Below are positions 16,411 through 25,193 of a stretch of DNA of 64,000 nt, in pieces (within the stretch, counting starts at the first letter, position 1; every line of letters starts with the position of its first letter). The notes under the pieces are model-generated. The model was not told where the DNA came from. It did no database searches and saw nothing but the letters and a program-made list of their open reading frames with translations. Source of the stretch: JAOABV01 sp039801465 (lineage in GTDB: Bacteria > Hydrothermota > Tepidihabitantia > Tepidihabitantales > CAIPLT01); NCBI GenBank assembly GCA_039801465.1, contig JBDRUT010000005.1, positions 1 through 64,000 on the forward strand, written 5' to 3'. The translations under genes were made by a program, and so were the position numbers.

Positions 16411-17739
16411 TTAAGCACTTCCTAAATCAACCAGATGAACTGAGCAAGAGATACAAGGGTCATAGGACCGAACAATCATCGCTAAAATCAATTCCAATTC
16501 GTGCTTCTTTTCTTTCTGAGTGATATTGCCAATTAAATTCTGGGCTGCAACTCGAAGATGATTTTCAATTGCATCTAAGTTTTGGGTAGTTGGTATAACC
16601 ATATTAGCATTAGTAACAAAACCGCGGGTAACTTCATAATAATGATAAAGAGTTCCCCGAGGTGCTTCAACTGCGCCAACATCTTTACCGGTTTTTATCG
16701 ATGGTTCTTTAATGGTTGTTTCGGTCTTTAATATATGTTCTCGCTTTATCAGTTCATCTACTATTTGGGGTATTTCTTCTAAACAGAATAAAATTTCAAT
16801 TGCCTGGGCTAAATTGGCATACAAGGGATTACGAATCCAACTTAGACTATAACAGCGCTTAAAACAATTTGCCGCTTTTCCGTGAAGTCGTTCACCCAGA
16901 AGATTCATTCTTGCTAAGGCGCCGACAACAAAAGGTTTATCATTATATCGACATCTTTTTGCTGTAGAATGTGCAACAATGCGCTCATTAGTTAATTCCT
17001 TATATTTCTCAATCGGATGTTCTTCGCCTGTAGAAATCAATACCGAATTGCCAACAAATCCATATTTTTCAGTTGGTGGTTTTAAGCACATAAAGACCAT
17101 TCCGTCTTCCATTGAAGTTGGATAATGGAGATTTCGCATTACTTCTACTAGTTCTTCAGCATCAGAAATTAATTCTTCACTTTGTTTCTTAAGGGCTATC
17201 AATTCCTGATGTGAAGGAATCGCACCGAATCCACCAACAGTCGGATTTTCACCGTGTGTCCAACGACCAGTCACAACCTGCATAACTTCGTTACCGAATT
17301 TTTTCAGTTTTAATGCCTTTAGAACTTGGGGCGCAAATTTATCGACCATTGCGATCGCTGATGGGTATCCTAAGAAATCCGGCAAAGCCAAAACAAATGC
17401 GTGTAAGGAATGGCTCTCAATCATTTCGCCATAATGCATCAGGGTTCTCAATAAGTGTGTGCCTTTACTCTCATTAATATTTAATGCTCGTTCTAATGCA
17501 CGGATTGCCGCATAGCGATGGGATACAGAACAAATCGCACAAATTCGAGGAACAATATTAACAACTTCCGATGGTGTCTTATTGATAACTAAAGTTTCAA
17601 ATAGTCTTGGTCCTTCAGGAATGTTTAATTTTACATTTTTTAGTTTGCCTCTCTGAACTTCGACTAAAACATTTCCGTGCCCTTCAACTCGAGCCACGGC
17701 TGGAATTCGAATTTGATTTGTCTTAATGTTTTTTTCCAT
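16411..17739 (-). CDS. hydA: Cytosolic NiFe hydrogenase large (alpha) subunit, group 3b type
   Basis: The 442-residue catalytic subunit that holds the NiFe(CN)2CO site. The N-terminal ligand motif RICAICSVSH gives C67 and C70; the C-terminal motif DPCISCSVH gives C429, C432 and H435, with only seven residues after the His. The form of these motifs and the gene context match the bidirectional NAD(P)-linked sulfhydrogenase family (group 3b) known from Pyrococcus. No maturation genes (hypA-F) or endopeptidase lie nearby. It is the last gene of the B-G-D-A operon, 12 bases after hydD. Confidence 0.94.
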   Translation of the reverse strand: MEKNIKTNQIRIPAVARVEGHGNVLVEVQRGKLKNVKLNIPEGPRLFETLVINKTPSEVVNIVPRICAICSVSHRYAAIRALERALNINESKGTHLLRTLMHYGEMIESHSLHAFVLALPDFLGYPSAIAMVDKFAPQVLKALKLKKFGNEVMQVVTGRWTHGENPTVGGFGAIPSHQELIALKKQSEELISDAEELVEVMRNLHYPTSMEDGMVFMCLKPPTEKYGFVGNSVLISTGEEHPIEKYKELTNERIVAHSTAKRCRYNDKPFVVGALARMNLLGERLHGKAANCFKRCYSLSWIRNPLYANLAQAIEILFCLEEIPQIVDELIKREHILKTETTIKEPSIKTGKDVGAVEAPRGTLYHYYEVTRGFVTNANMVIPTTQNLDAIENHLRVAAQNLIGNITQKEKKHELELILAMIVRSYDPCISCSVHLVDLGSA

Positions 17740-17751
17740 GTTAAAACTATC

Positions 17752-18534
17752 TTAATGAATTGATTTTGAGACTAATTTAGCCTTAAGGTTTTTAATAAAT
17801 TTAGTGCCGCCAAAAATCCGTAATTTCCGTTCAATATCTGAAGCATTAAAACTTTTTTCTTTGAGCAGATTAAATTCTGAAGTCAGATTACCTTCATCCG
17901 CTGGACCAAAACAACCAACACAAGGCAAATTTACTGAAGGACAACGCGCTTTACAGCCGGAAGCGGTAATTGGACCTAAGCACATAATATCTTTTAGGAG
18001 TAAACATTCATTTTCACGCCATTTACACTCAATACATACCGGTGTTTTCGGAAAATCGACCGGCAGTCCTTTAAGTAACCGAGCATAATTATAGAGAAAC
18101 AAATCAGCATCAATCGGACAACCTGGAATATAAAAATCGACTGGCACAAATGCATCAGCTGGTTGCGATTCAAACGCTTGCACCACGGTAAATGGCTTTG
18201 TGCCGTAAACTTTTTGGAATCGTTTTTGCCAATTACCTTTACCAAATTCCATTGCCTGAAGACCACCGTAACAAGAACAAGTACCTAAACAGACAATTTT
18301 TTGGGTTCGGGCTCTTAATTCTTTAAGAAACTCCTCTTGTTCATTAGTGGTTATTGAGCCATCAATAAAAGCAATATCTAACTTTTCTTCAATATTATCG
18401 CTTTTCGCCATCAAAAATGAAACAACATCTGCAGAGTTAAAGATGTCGAGCAAATTGTCCTCGCAATTGATGATTGTCAACAGACAACCTGCACATCCAG
18501 AGAAATTATAAAATCCAACTTTTAATTTATCCAT
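17752..18534 (-). CDS. hydD: NiFe hydrogenase small (delta) subunit
   Basis: A 260-residue electron-transfer subunit related to the 20-kDa subunit of complex I. The proximal-cluster pattern is visible: C14/C17 in FSGCAGC, CLGTCSCYGG and IPGCPIDAD. A Cys-rich C-terminal part (CIECKWRENEC, GCKARCPSVNLPCVGCFG) should bind further 4Fe-4S clusters, giving three in all as in group 3b enzymes. There is no twin-arginine signal, so the enzyme is cytosolic. It lies between hydG and hydA with gaps of 12 bases on each side. Confidence 0.93.
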   Translation of the reverse strand: MDKLKVGFYNFSGCAGCLLTIINCEDNLLDIFNSADVVSFLMAKSDNIEEKLDIAFIDGSITTNEQEEFLKELRARTQKIVCLGTCSCYGGLQAMEFGKGNWQKRFQKVYGTKPFTVVQAFESQPADAFVPVDFYIPGCPIDADLFLYNYARLLKGLPVDFPKTPVCIECKWRENECLLLKDIMCLGPITASGCKARCPSVNLPCVGCFGPADEGNLTSEFNLLKEKSFNASDIERKLRIFGGTKFIKNLKAKLVSKSIH

Positions 18535-18546
18535 AATTTTATTATT

Positions 18547-19383
18547 TTAGATTAAATCTTTCATATGTAATACATCCCAATAGGAAAAGACCGGACCATC
18601 AACGCAGGTATAGATTGAACCGATTACGCAATGTCCGCATTTACCAACACCACAATGCATTCTTCTTTCCAAGGTCATAAGAATCTGATGTTTTGGAATG
18701 CCAAGTTTAATAATTTCGTTAATCACAAATTTATACATTACCGGAGGCCCACAGACTGTGGCATAAGTATTTTCCGGGTCAATATCTTTTAAGTATTTAA
18801 ATAATGTTGTCACGACGCCAATATGTTCAGTCCATCTACCAGTATCGTCTTTATCAACAGTTAATAAGCAATTAAGGTCATCGCGTGCTTTTAATTCCAT
18901 AAACTCACGACGAAATAGCATTTCCGCAGGTCGTCTTGCGCCGTATAAAAAGTAAATTTTGCCGAACCGGTCACGATTATCCAATGTATACAGCAGTAAC
19001 GACCTCAGCGGAACTGCGCCTAAACCGCCAACCACAATAATTAAATCTTTATTTTCAAATTTATCAATAGGAAAACCATTGCCAAAAGGTCCTCTCACAC
19101 CGATAATTTCATTTTCTTTGAGTTTAAATAATTGTTCAGTAATAATACCAACTTTCCGGATACCAAATTCTAAAAGCCCGGGTCTGGATGGTGTTGATGA
19201 GATTGAAAATGGTGCTTCACCGACACCAGCCAAAGAAATCATCATAAATTGACCTGGCAGATAGTTTAAATGCAGAGCGCGTTCCATTTCCAATGGTCTG
19301 ACCTGGAAAAACCGAACATCTTCAATAAGATTATACCGACGAACAATTCGCATCGGTTCCGGCAAATAGATGTTTTGATTCAT
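18547..19383 (-). CDS. hydG: Hydrogenase gamma subunit, FAD/NAD(P)-binding reductase
   Basis: A 278-residue flavoprotein of the ferredoxin-NADP reductase family that links the hydrogenase to NAD(P)H. It shows the flavin-binding APFSISSTPS, the pyridine-nucleotide motif VVGGLGAVPLRSLLL and the late VCGPPVMYKF. A C-terminal 2Fe-2S ligand set follows (C244, C249, C252 in CGVGKCGHC, and C260). The same architecture occurs in sulfhydrogenase gamma and in dihydroorotate dehydrogenase electron-transfer subunits; the operon settles the assignment. Confidence 0.92.
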   Translation of the reverse strand: MNQNIYLPEPMRIVRRYNLIEDVRFFQVRPLEMERALHLNYLPGQFMMISLAGVGEAPFSISSTPSRPGLLEFGIRKVGIITEQLFKLKENEIIGVRGPFGNGFPIDKFENKDLIIVVGGLGAVPLRSLLLYTLDNRDRFGKIYFLYGARRPAEMLFRREFMELKARDDLNCLLTVDKDDTGRWTEHIGVVTTLFKYLKDIDPENTYATVCGPPVMYKFVINEIIKLGIPKHQILMTLERRMHCGVGKCGHCVIGSIYTCVDGPVFSYWDVLHMKDLI

Positions 19384-19398
19384 AAAAATAAATTTTTA

Positions 19399-20454
19399 TT
19401 ATTCATTTTCTTTAGTACTTATGAATGTCTTCGGAGTTGTGAAGCGACCTTTCAATTCTTTAACTACAGTCTTAACATTAATATCAACCGGACAGGTATC
19501 AATACAGCGGCCACAACCAACACAAGCGGCTTTGCCGAATTCGGTAATAAATGCTTTCAATTTATGAGTATACCAAAGCCGAACCCGTTGTGAGCGGTCT
19601 TCACGAAAATTATGACCGCCTGCGACTAAAGCAAATGGCTTAAACATACAAGAATCCCAACTGCGCATCCGACGACCGTTTTTCTGGTTTGGTCGTATTT
19701 GGTCAGAGACATTATAACATGGACAAGTCGGACATACCATTGAACAAGCACCACAGGACAAACATTTTTCACCCAGTTTGTTCCAGATTGGACTTTCATA
19801 ATTCAATTCCATAATATCCGGCATCGCAGTTAAATCTAAATTAAGTTTATATTGGGCATCACGCCAAGCACGCCATTCCATATATCGTCTTAAATCTTTT
19901 TCTTTAATATCCTCATCAAACAAATCTAATCGCAATCGCACCAAATCATCACCTAAAGATGAACCAACCCAGACTAAATAGAAGTCATCCAAATCATTAA
20001 ATGCCAAATCAAATCCGGATTCTACATAATGAGTATTAGTTGATTTTGCAAAACACTTATCATCTGGCACACACGATAAACCTAAAATTGCGGTTTTGCG
20101 TCGGCGTTCTTGATAGAACGGGTCAGGAAACCTTTCTAAAAAGAATTTGTCTAAAATCAACAACCCGTGAATTTCGCACGGATGAACTCCAAATACAACC
20201 CGACGAGGTATATTTTCTAATTCCGGTTTATAATTATTATCTTCAAAACTAAAAGTATCAAGCTGAGGTGGCACTAAGAACTTTTTTACTGGCAGGATAG
20301 TTCGCACCATTCTTAAGTCCAGTTTATCTAAGTCATCTAAAAGACCGTAGATAAACTTTTCGCTCTTACGCACTGGTCCATAAATTTCACCAAACTGGCG
20401 TAAGGACTGAAGGTAGCTATGTAAATTTTTCTTTTGTAATTTTAATACTTTCAT
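19399..20454 (-). CDS. hydB: Hydrogenase beta subunit, 4Fe-4S dicluster protein
   Basis: A 351-residue subunit carrying two 4Fe-4S clusters near its C-terminus: CLSCGACSMVCPTCPC and CVGCGRCIDTCPVDINV. Upstream motifs typical of the HydB/sulfhydrogenase beta family include VVFGVHPCEIHG and WDSCMFKPFALVAGGHNFR. It passes electrons between the gamma flavoprotein and the core dimer. It is the first gene of the operon, behind a good promoter. The order B-G-D-A matches hydrogenase I of Pyrococcus furiosus. Confidence 0.93.
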   Translation of the reverse strand: MKVLKLQKKNLHSYLQSLRQFGEIYGPVRKSEKFIYGLLDDLDKLDLRMVRTILPVKKFLVPPQLDTFSFEDNNYKPELENIPRRVVFGVHPCEIHGLLILDKFFLERFPDPFYQERRRKTAILGLSCVPDDKCFAKSTNTHYVESGFDLAFNDLDDFYLVWVGSSLGDDLVRLRLDLFDEDIKEKDLRRYMEWRAWRDAQYKLNLDLTAMPDIMELNYESPIWNKLGEKCLSCGACSMVCPTCPCYNVSDQIRPNQKNGRRMRSWDSCMFKPFALVAGGHNFREDRSQRVRLWYTHKLKAFITEFGKAACVGCGRCIDTCPVDINVKTVVKELKGRFTTPKTFISTKENE

Positions 20455-20491
20455 TAAATTTCCTATAAAAAATTAATTTTCAATCGGACAC

Positions 20492-20520
20492 ATCTTAACA
20501 GAAAATTAGAGAAATGTCAA
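20492..20520 (-). promoter_or_regulatory. Promoter of the hydBGDA operon
   Basis: On the minus strand TTGACA (20520-20515), a 17-base spacer and TAAGAT (20497-20492), preceded by TGT, which gives an extended -10 (TGn). Leader to the hydB ATG is about 30 bases. Confidence 0.7.
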
Positions 20521-20532
20521 GTCTTTTGTAGT

Positions 20533-20643
20533 GAGTTCTGAAAAAGTGCTCTGAGAAAACACTAAAGATAAAGAAAACAGGACAAAATTCAGTGTTTTCC
20601 GTAGCAAAAATTGACTTTCGCAGGGTTCTCTGGCAGAAAAAGA
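20533..20643 (+). repeat. Dispersed repeat copy lacking its palindromic core
   Basis: Begins GAAAAAGTGCTCTGAGAAAA and ends CTTTCGCAGGGTTCTC. Both ends match the copy at 62331-62465 read in reverse, but the central part with the two palindromes is missing, as after an internal deletion. Confidence 0.55.
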
Positions 20644-20649
20644 AAAGTA

Positions 20650-20935
20650 CCGCGGAAAACACTGAAAACAGAATTAAGGCTCGAATTGACAAGGTTCAAA
20701 GGTGGAAAGGTTTAAAAGTTCAAAAGCTTAAGTATTCAAAGGTTTTTGCATTTTGAATTTATGTTCATTATGACAAAATGGCGGTCTATTTTTTAGCCAC
20801 TAAAGGCACAGAAAACAAAAGAAAATTTAATGATTCATACGATACGAATATTTATTTATTAATAGAAGACCGCCTCGGTTATCCGATACGGATATTTATT
20901 CATTAATAAATAGAAGACCGCTTCCGTCAATGGCG
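20650..20935 (+). repeat. Dispersed repeat, long copy
   Basis: A roughly 290-base non-coding unit that matches, in inverted orientation, the segment 26541-26845 over nearly its whole length. Shared blocks include GGTTCAAAGGTGGAAAGG, GGCACAGAAAACAAAAGAAA, and two tandem versions of a core with the palindromes ATCCG-ATA-CGGAT and GACCG-n3-CGGTC (cores at about 20838-20882 and 20881-20930). Stops interrupt all frames. Confidence 0.75.
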
Positions 20936-21080
20936 AAATTTGCCTTGCGGATTTACTAGTAAAGTAGTAAAAGTAAGTTTGAAAAAGCACTTAAATCTTA
21001 TTAAAGAATCTGGTAAAAATAATATAAAAAAATTTAGTATTTTCAGGACCAATATTAACTTCTCTTCGGTCTCGAACATC

Positions 21081-21108
21081 TTGACATTTTACGGAAATTA
21101 AGTATATT
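21081..21108 (+). promoter_or_regulatory. Promoter of gyrA
   Basis: TTGACA (21081-21086), a 16-base spacer and TATATT (21103-21108). About 80 bases of very AT-rich leader precede the ATG, which has no Shine-Dalgarno sequence. Confidence 0.6.
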
Positions 21109-21195
21109 CTTAGTATTGATTATTCTTATTGTTATTTATATTTAATTTAATAGATTTTTTATTTAACTAATTACTTTATTTGTTAATATTTTATT

Positions 21196-23628
21196 ATGGC
21201 TATGAAAGAAAACCGAGAAGATATTGTTAAAGTATATATTGAAGATGAAGTAAAGCGGTCATATTTAGACTATGCAATGTCTGTCATTATTGGTCGAGCA
21301 TTACCTGATGTCCGAGACGGACTTAAACCTGCTCAAAGGCGCATTCTTTATGCAATGAACGAACTAGGTTTAGCCCACAACCGACCATTCAAAAAGTCTG
21401 CTACTGTCGTTGGTGAAGTATTAGGTAAATATCATCCGCACGGCGATTTAGCAGTTTACGAAACATTAGTACGCATGGCTCAAGACTTCTCTTTACGCTA
21501 TCCTTTGATTGAAGGACAAGGCAACTTTGGTTCAATTGATGGTGATGCACCCGCAGCTTACCGTTATACTGAAGCTCGGCTGTCTGAGCTTGCTGAAGAG
21601 TTACTTCGGGATTTAGAAAAAGATACGGTTGATTTCGTTCCTAATTTTGACGGACGGCTCAAAGAGCCCAAAGTATTACCTGCAGCATTTCCTAATCTGT
21701 TAGCTAATGGTGCTTCGGGCATTGCAGTTGGTATGGCAACTAATATTCCACCACACAATCTATCAGAACTGATTGATGGTTTAGTCGCTTTGATTGATGA
21801 CCCAGAACTGAATAGTGAAGATTTAATGAAATATATTCAAGGTCCGGATTTTCCTACTGGTGGTGTGATTGTGGGTAAAGAAGGTATTACTGAAGCATAT
21901 AAGACCGGCCGGGGTAAAATTGTTGTGCGCGGTAAAGTCCGCATTGAGGAAGGCAAAGGAGGCAAAGATAAGATCATCATTACTGAAATACCCTATCAAG
22001 TCAATAAAACTGCTTTGATTGAACGCATTGCCCTATTAGTCCGCGAAAAGAAAATTTCCGATGTCTCCGATTTACGAGATGAATCTGACCGCGATGGTAT
22101 GAGAATTGTCTTAGAACTAAAACGTGATGCCAATCCAGAAATTGTTATTAACCAATTATACAAATTCACTCCATTGCAGGAGACTTTTGGTGTCATTCTT
22201 TTAGTGTTAGTAGATAATGTGCCCAAGACATTAAACCTTAAGGAGCTATGCCAGCAATTTTTAGATTTTCGCTATGAAGTTGTCCAAAGAAGAACCAGAT
22301 TTGAACTGAAGCAAGCTGAAGACCGAGCGCATATTTTAGAAGGACTCAAGATTGCCTTAAAACATATTGATAAGATTATTGCTCTTATAAAGTCAGCAAA
22401 AGACCCAGAAATTGCCAAACAAGAATTAATGCGTCGATTTAAACTTACTGAGATTCAAGCCCAAGCAATCTTAGATATGAAACTGGCACGCCTGACTAAT
22501 CTTGAACAGAAAAAGATTAATGAAGAATATCTTGATCTGATTAAGACAATTGCTCGTCTTAAAAATATTTTGGCTTCTAAACGAGCAACAATGGCATTAA
22601 TTAAAGAAGAACTGCTAGCATTAAAAAAACGATTTGGCGATGCAAGAAAAACCGATATCACCAAAGGCAAAGTAGAAGAACTAAATATTGAAGATTTGAT
22701 TGCCGAAGAAGATGTTTGTGTCATTATCACCCATCGGGGATATATCAAACGGATGCCGATTTCTGCTTATCGTCGGCAAAATCGTGGTGGCGTTGGCCGC
22801 ACTGGTGTTGAAGTTTCAGAAACCGATTTTGTTGAAGGAATTATTACTGCCAAAACCTTAGATTACATTCTTTTCTTTACTAATAAAGGTAAATGTTATT
22901 GGCTAAAAGTGTTTGAAATTCCTGAAGGCACTTATCAAGCCAAAGGTCGACCAATTGTCAATCTTTTAGAACTGGAAAAAGATGAACGGATAACTTCTTA
23001 TGTTCCTGTTCGGGAATTTAATAAAAAGCAGAATATCTTTATGGTGACGGAAAAAGGAACAGTCAAAAAGACCTCTTTAGAAGAATTTTCTAATCCACGG
23101 AAAAAGGGTATCATTGCAATTAATTTAGAAGAAAGCGACCAGTTGATTGATACTTTTATCACTTCGGGCAAAGATGAGATTATGCTTGTGACGAGAAATG
23201 GTCAAGCCTTGAAATTCTCCGAAAAAGATGTTCGGCAGATGGGAAGAAATGCTGCTGGTGTCCGCGGTATAAAACTGGATAAAAAAGATGCGGTAATTGA
23301 CGGCAGTACAGTAAATCAAGACCAATCGCTTTTAATTGTTACAACTAAAGGTTATGGCAAACGGTGTGATTACAAAGCATTTCCAATTCGACGACGCGGT
23401 GGCAAAGGTGTCATTGCTGGTAAGATTACTGAAAAATCTGGAGAACTGGTTTGTGCTAAGGCAGTATCAGAAAAAGACGAAGCAATTGTCATTACTAAGA
23501 ATGGAACGGTTTTACGACTCAAATTGGCAGATGTCCGTGAACAAGGTAGAGCAACAATTGGTGTTAAATTAATTCAGATTAAAGAAGACGATTATGTGGT
23601 TGATGTTGCTCCAATTCCTACTGAATAA
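21196..23628 (+). CDS. gyrA: DNA gyrase subunit A
   Basis: The 810-residue DNA-cleaving subunit of gyrase. The breakage-reunion domain is complete, with catalytic Tyr124 in AAYRYTEARL. The C-terminal beta-pinwheel carries a GyrA box (RRRGGKG, 732-738; usual form QRRGGKG), which supports gyrase over topoisomerase IV ParC. In the quinolone region HPHGDLAVYET (80-90) the position of E. coli Ser83 is Leu85 and that of Asp87 is Glu89. gyrB is not adjacent. The ATG is chosen because the protein matches the family from residue 8 onward. Confidence 0.96.
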   Translation: MAMKENREDIVKVYIEDEVKRSYLDYAMSVIIGRALPDVRDGLKPAQRRILYAMNELGLAHNRPFKKSATVVGEVLGKYHPHGDLAVYETLVRMAQDFSLRYPLIEGQGNFGSIDGDAPAAYRYTEARLSELAEELLRDLEKDTVDFVPNFDGRLKEPKVLPAAFPNLLANGASGIAVGMATNIPPHNLSELIDGLVALIDDPELNSEDLMKYIQGPDFPTGGVIVGKEGITEAYKTGRGKIVVRGKVRIEEGKGGKDKIIITEIPYQVNKTALIERIALLVREKKISDVSDLRDESDRDGMRIVLELKRDANPEIVINQLYKFTPLQETFGVILLVLVDNVPKTLNLKELCQQFLDFRYEVVQRRTRFELKQAEDRAHILEGLKIALKHIDKIIALIKSAKDPEIAKQELMRRFKLTEIQAQAILDMKLARLTNLEQKKINEEYLDLIKTIARLKNILASKRATMALIKEELLALKKRFGDARKTDITKGKVEELNIEDLIAEEDVCVIITHRGYIKRMPISAYRRQNRGGVGRTGVEVSETDFVEGIITAKTLDYILFFTNKGKCYWLKVFEIPEGTYQAKGRPIVNLLELEKDERITSYVPVREFNKKQNIFMVTEKGTVKKTSLEEFSNPRKKGIIAINLEESDQLIDTFITSGKDEIMLVTRNGQALKFSEKDVRQMGRNAAGVRGIKLDKKDAVIDGSTVNQDQSLLIVTTKGYGKRCDYKAFPIRRRGGKGVIAGKITEKSGELVCAKAVSEKDEAIVITKNGTVLRLKLADVREQGRATIGVKLIQIKEDDYVVDVAPIPTE

Positions 23629-23743
23629 TCCCTACCGATGTGATTTTTCCCTGCCAGAAACTAAAATGAAGAAAAAAGAAAATAACTTATCTTTCATCTT
23701 CTTCTTTTTCAATCAGGGTTAATACAATATACGAGAAAATAAT

Positions 23744-24235
23744 ATGAAGCGAAAAGAGCACAAGAACCAAATTCATTTAAAACCCAACCAAGAAGCATCT
23801 CGGCTTTCTTGGGACGAGTATTTTCTCAAGATTGCAGATACAGTTGCTGAACGGTCAACCTGTTTACGCCGAAAAGTTGGCGCGGTCTTAGTTTCCGACA
23901 AAAGAATTTTAGCCACTGGTTACAATGGTGCACCAAGAGGTTTAACTCATTGTTCCGAAATTGGCTGTTTACGCAAGCAGTTAAAAATTAAACCCGCAGA
24001 ACGCATTGAAATCTGCCGGGGCATTCATGCAGAACAGAATGCATTAGTGCAAGCAGCCTATTTTGGTATATCGGTGGCTGGTGCTACGGTCTATTCAACC
24101 CATTTTCCTTGTATTACTTGTGCTAAAATGTTAATCAATGCCGGCGTAAAAAGGATTGTTGTGAGAAAATTATATCCTGATAAATTAGCCCAAGAGATGT
24201 TATCTGAAGCAAATGTTGTTGTGGATGTTAAATAA
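23744..24235 (+). CDS. Deoxycytidylate (dCMP) deaminase
   Basis: A 163-residue zinc deaminase that converts dCMP to dUMP for thymidylate synthesis. The zinc ligands and proton shuttle are in HAEQNALVQAA and PCITCAKML; an additional His/Cys pattern early in the domain (HCSEIGCLRK) is typical of the dCMP deaminase/ComEB group. The N-terminal 20 residues are basic and dispensable-looking; the domain starts at LSWDEYFLKIA. It lies 115 bases after gyrA and may be read from the same transcript. It is convergent with efp. Confidence 0.9.
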   Translation: MKRKEHKNQIHLKPNQEASRLSWDEYFLKIADTVAERSTCLRRKVGAVLVSDKRILATGYNGAPRGLTHCSEIGCLRKQLKIKPAERIEICRGIHAEQNALVQAAYFGISVAGATVYSTHFPCITCAKMLINAGVKRIVVRKLYPDKLAQEMLSEANVVVDVK

Positions 24236-24298
24236 GAAAATCGAGCAGAGAAAGCAAATTTTTATCTTAAAGAGATTTTAGATTATTAAGTAAACCAA

Positions 24299-24871
24299 TC
24301 AAGTAGTCTCAGTTTTCACGCGTTCCAGGTATTTTTCGGTTTCAACATCAATTCGAATGATATCACCTGATTTAATAAATTGCGGAACTAAAACTTCCAT
24401 CCCATTCTCCAATTGCGCTGGTTTGTATGCTGCATCAGTTTCACCTTTAACTCCTGAACCTGTAGAAATTACTCTTAAATCAACGGTCTTAGGAATTACG
24501 ACATGCACAGGTTGTTCTTCATAAAACTCAATCTTTAATTTTATGCCCGGCGTGATAAACTTAATAAAATTACCTAATAAAGACTTACTAACTGGATATT
24601 GTTCATAACTTGTTGGATGCATAAAATAATAATCGTCACCATCTTGATAGATAAATTCCATTGGCGTTGATTCTAACTCAACATCTTCAATACGGTCTTC
24701 AGGATGGAATCTTCTTTCCGTAAAACTACCTGTGGTAATATTTTTGAGTTTCAGATGCACCAAACTTCCCATTTTTGCTGTGCCTGCCTTATATTCTGCA
24801 GTAATAACTTTATACAAGACTCCTTCTAATCTTATTGTCATCCCATTACGAATATCCGATGCAATAACCAT
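24299..24871 (-). CDS. efp: Translation elongation factor P
   Basis: A 190-residue three-domain factor that rescues ribosomes stalled at polyproline. It has the KOW-like N-domain, the central OB fold and the C-terminal OB fold (TGSGVKGETDAAYKPAQLENG). The start is taken at 24871 (MVIASDIRNGMT) rather than an ATG at 24913, because the promoter occupies the intervening bases. The tip loop of domain I is YKAGTAKMGS, longer than the common KPGKGxA and with the Lys shifted, so the type of lysine modification cannot be predicted. No epmA/epmB or earP is near. Confidence 0.93.
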   Translation of the reverse strand: MVIASDIRNGMTIRLEGVLYKVITAEYKAGTAKMGSLVHLKLKNITTGSFTERRFHPEDRIEDVELESTPMEFIYQDGDDYYFMHPTSYEQYPVSKSLLGNFIKFITPGIKLKIEFYEEQPVHVVIPKTVDLRVISTGSGVKGETDAAYKPAQLENGMEVLVPQFIKSGDIIRIDVETEKYLERVKTETT

Positions 24872-24878
24872 AATAATT

Positions 24879-24906
24879 AAGATACTGATAAAATTGATAA
24901 TGTCAA
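24879..24906 (-). promoter_or_regulatory. efp promoter, probably leaderless
   Basis: On the minus strand TTGACA (24906-24901), a 16-base spacer and TATCTT (24884-24879). Only 7 bases separate the -10 box from the ATG at 24871, so transcription should begin at or next to the start codon and leave no room for a ribosome binding site. Confidence 0.65.
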
Positions 24907-25014
24907 GAATCAACTTTTAGTTGGTCATACCGACAATCTTAACATAGTGAGAAACGAGCGGCAAGAAGCAAAAATCTAAGGCATAAGGTCATAAAGCAGA
25001 ATAAGAAATAAAGG

Positions 25015-25125
25015 ACTAATAGAAACTGATAGAAATTATTATAGGGATTAAATTGAAACTAATAGAAATTGATAGAGATTAATGGAAATTGATAGAAACT
25101 AAATAGAAACAAACAGAATTTAGTC
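25015..25125 (+). repeat. Degenerate tandem array of about 10-bp units
   Basis: Units such as ATAGAAATTG, ATAGAGATTA, ATGGAAATTG, ATAGAAACTA and AATAGAAACA follow each other almost without gaps. Period close to one DNA helical turn. No coding frame. Confidence 0.6.
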
Positions 25126-25193
25126 AAAAGCGGTTATAAATTTTTACAAGTGAGAGGGGTGAGGAGCCTAGTCGGTTATCCAATAGATAATTG

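Larger units (their letters stand above)
20455..21195 (+). other. 741-base spacer with the hydB and gyrA promoters and repeats
   Basis: The divergent spacer between hydB and gyrA. It contains the hydB promoter (minus), two segments of the dispersed repeat (20533-20643 and 20650-20935) and the gyrA promoter (plus). No coding frame is supported. Confidence 0.6.
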
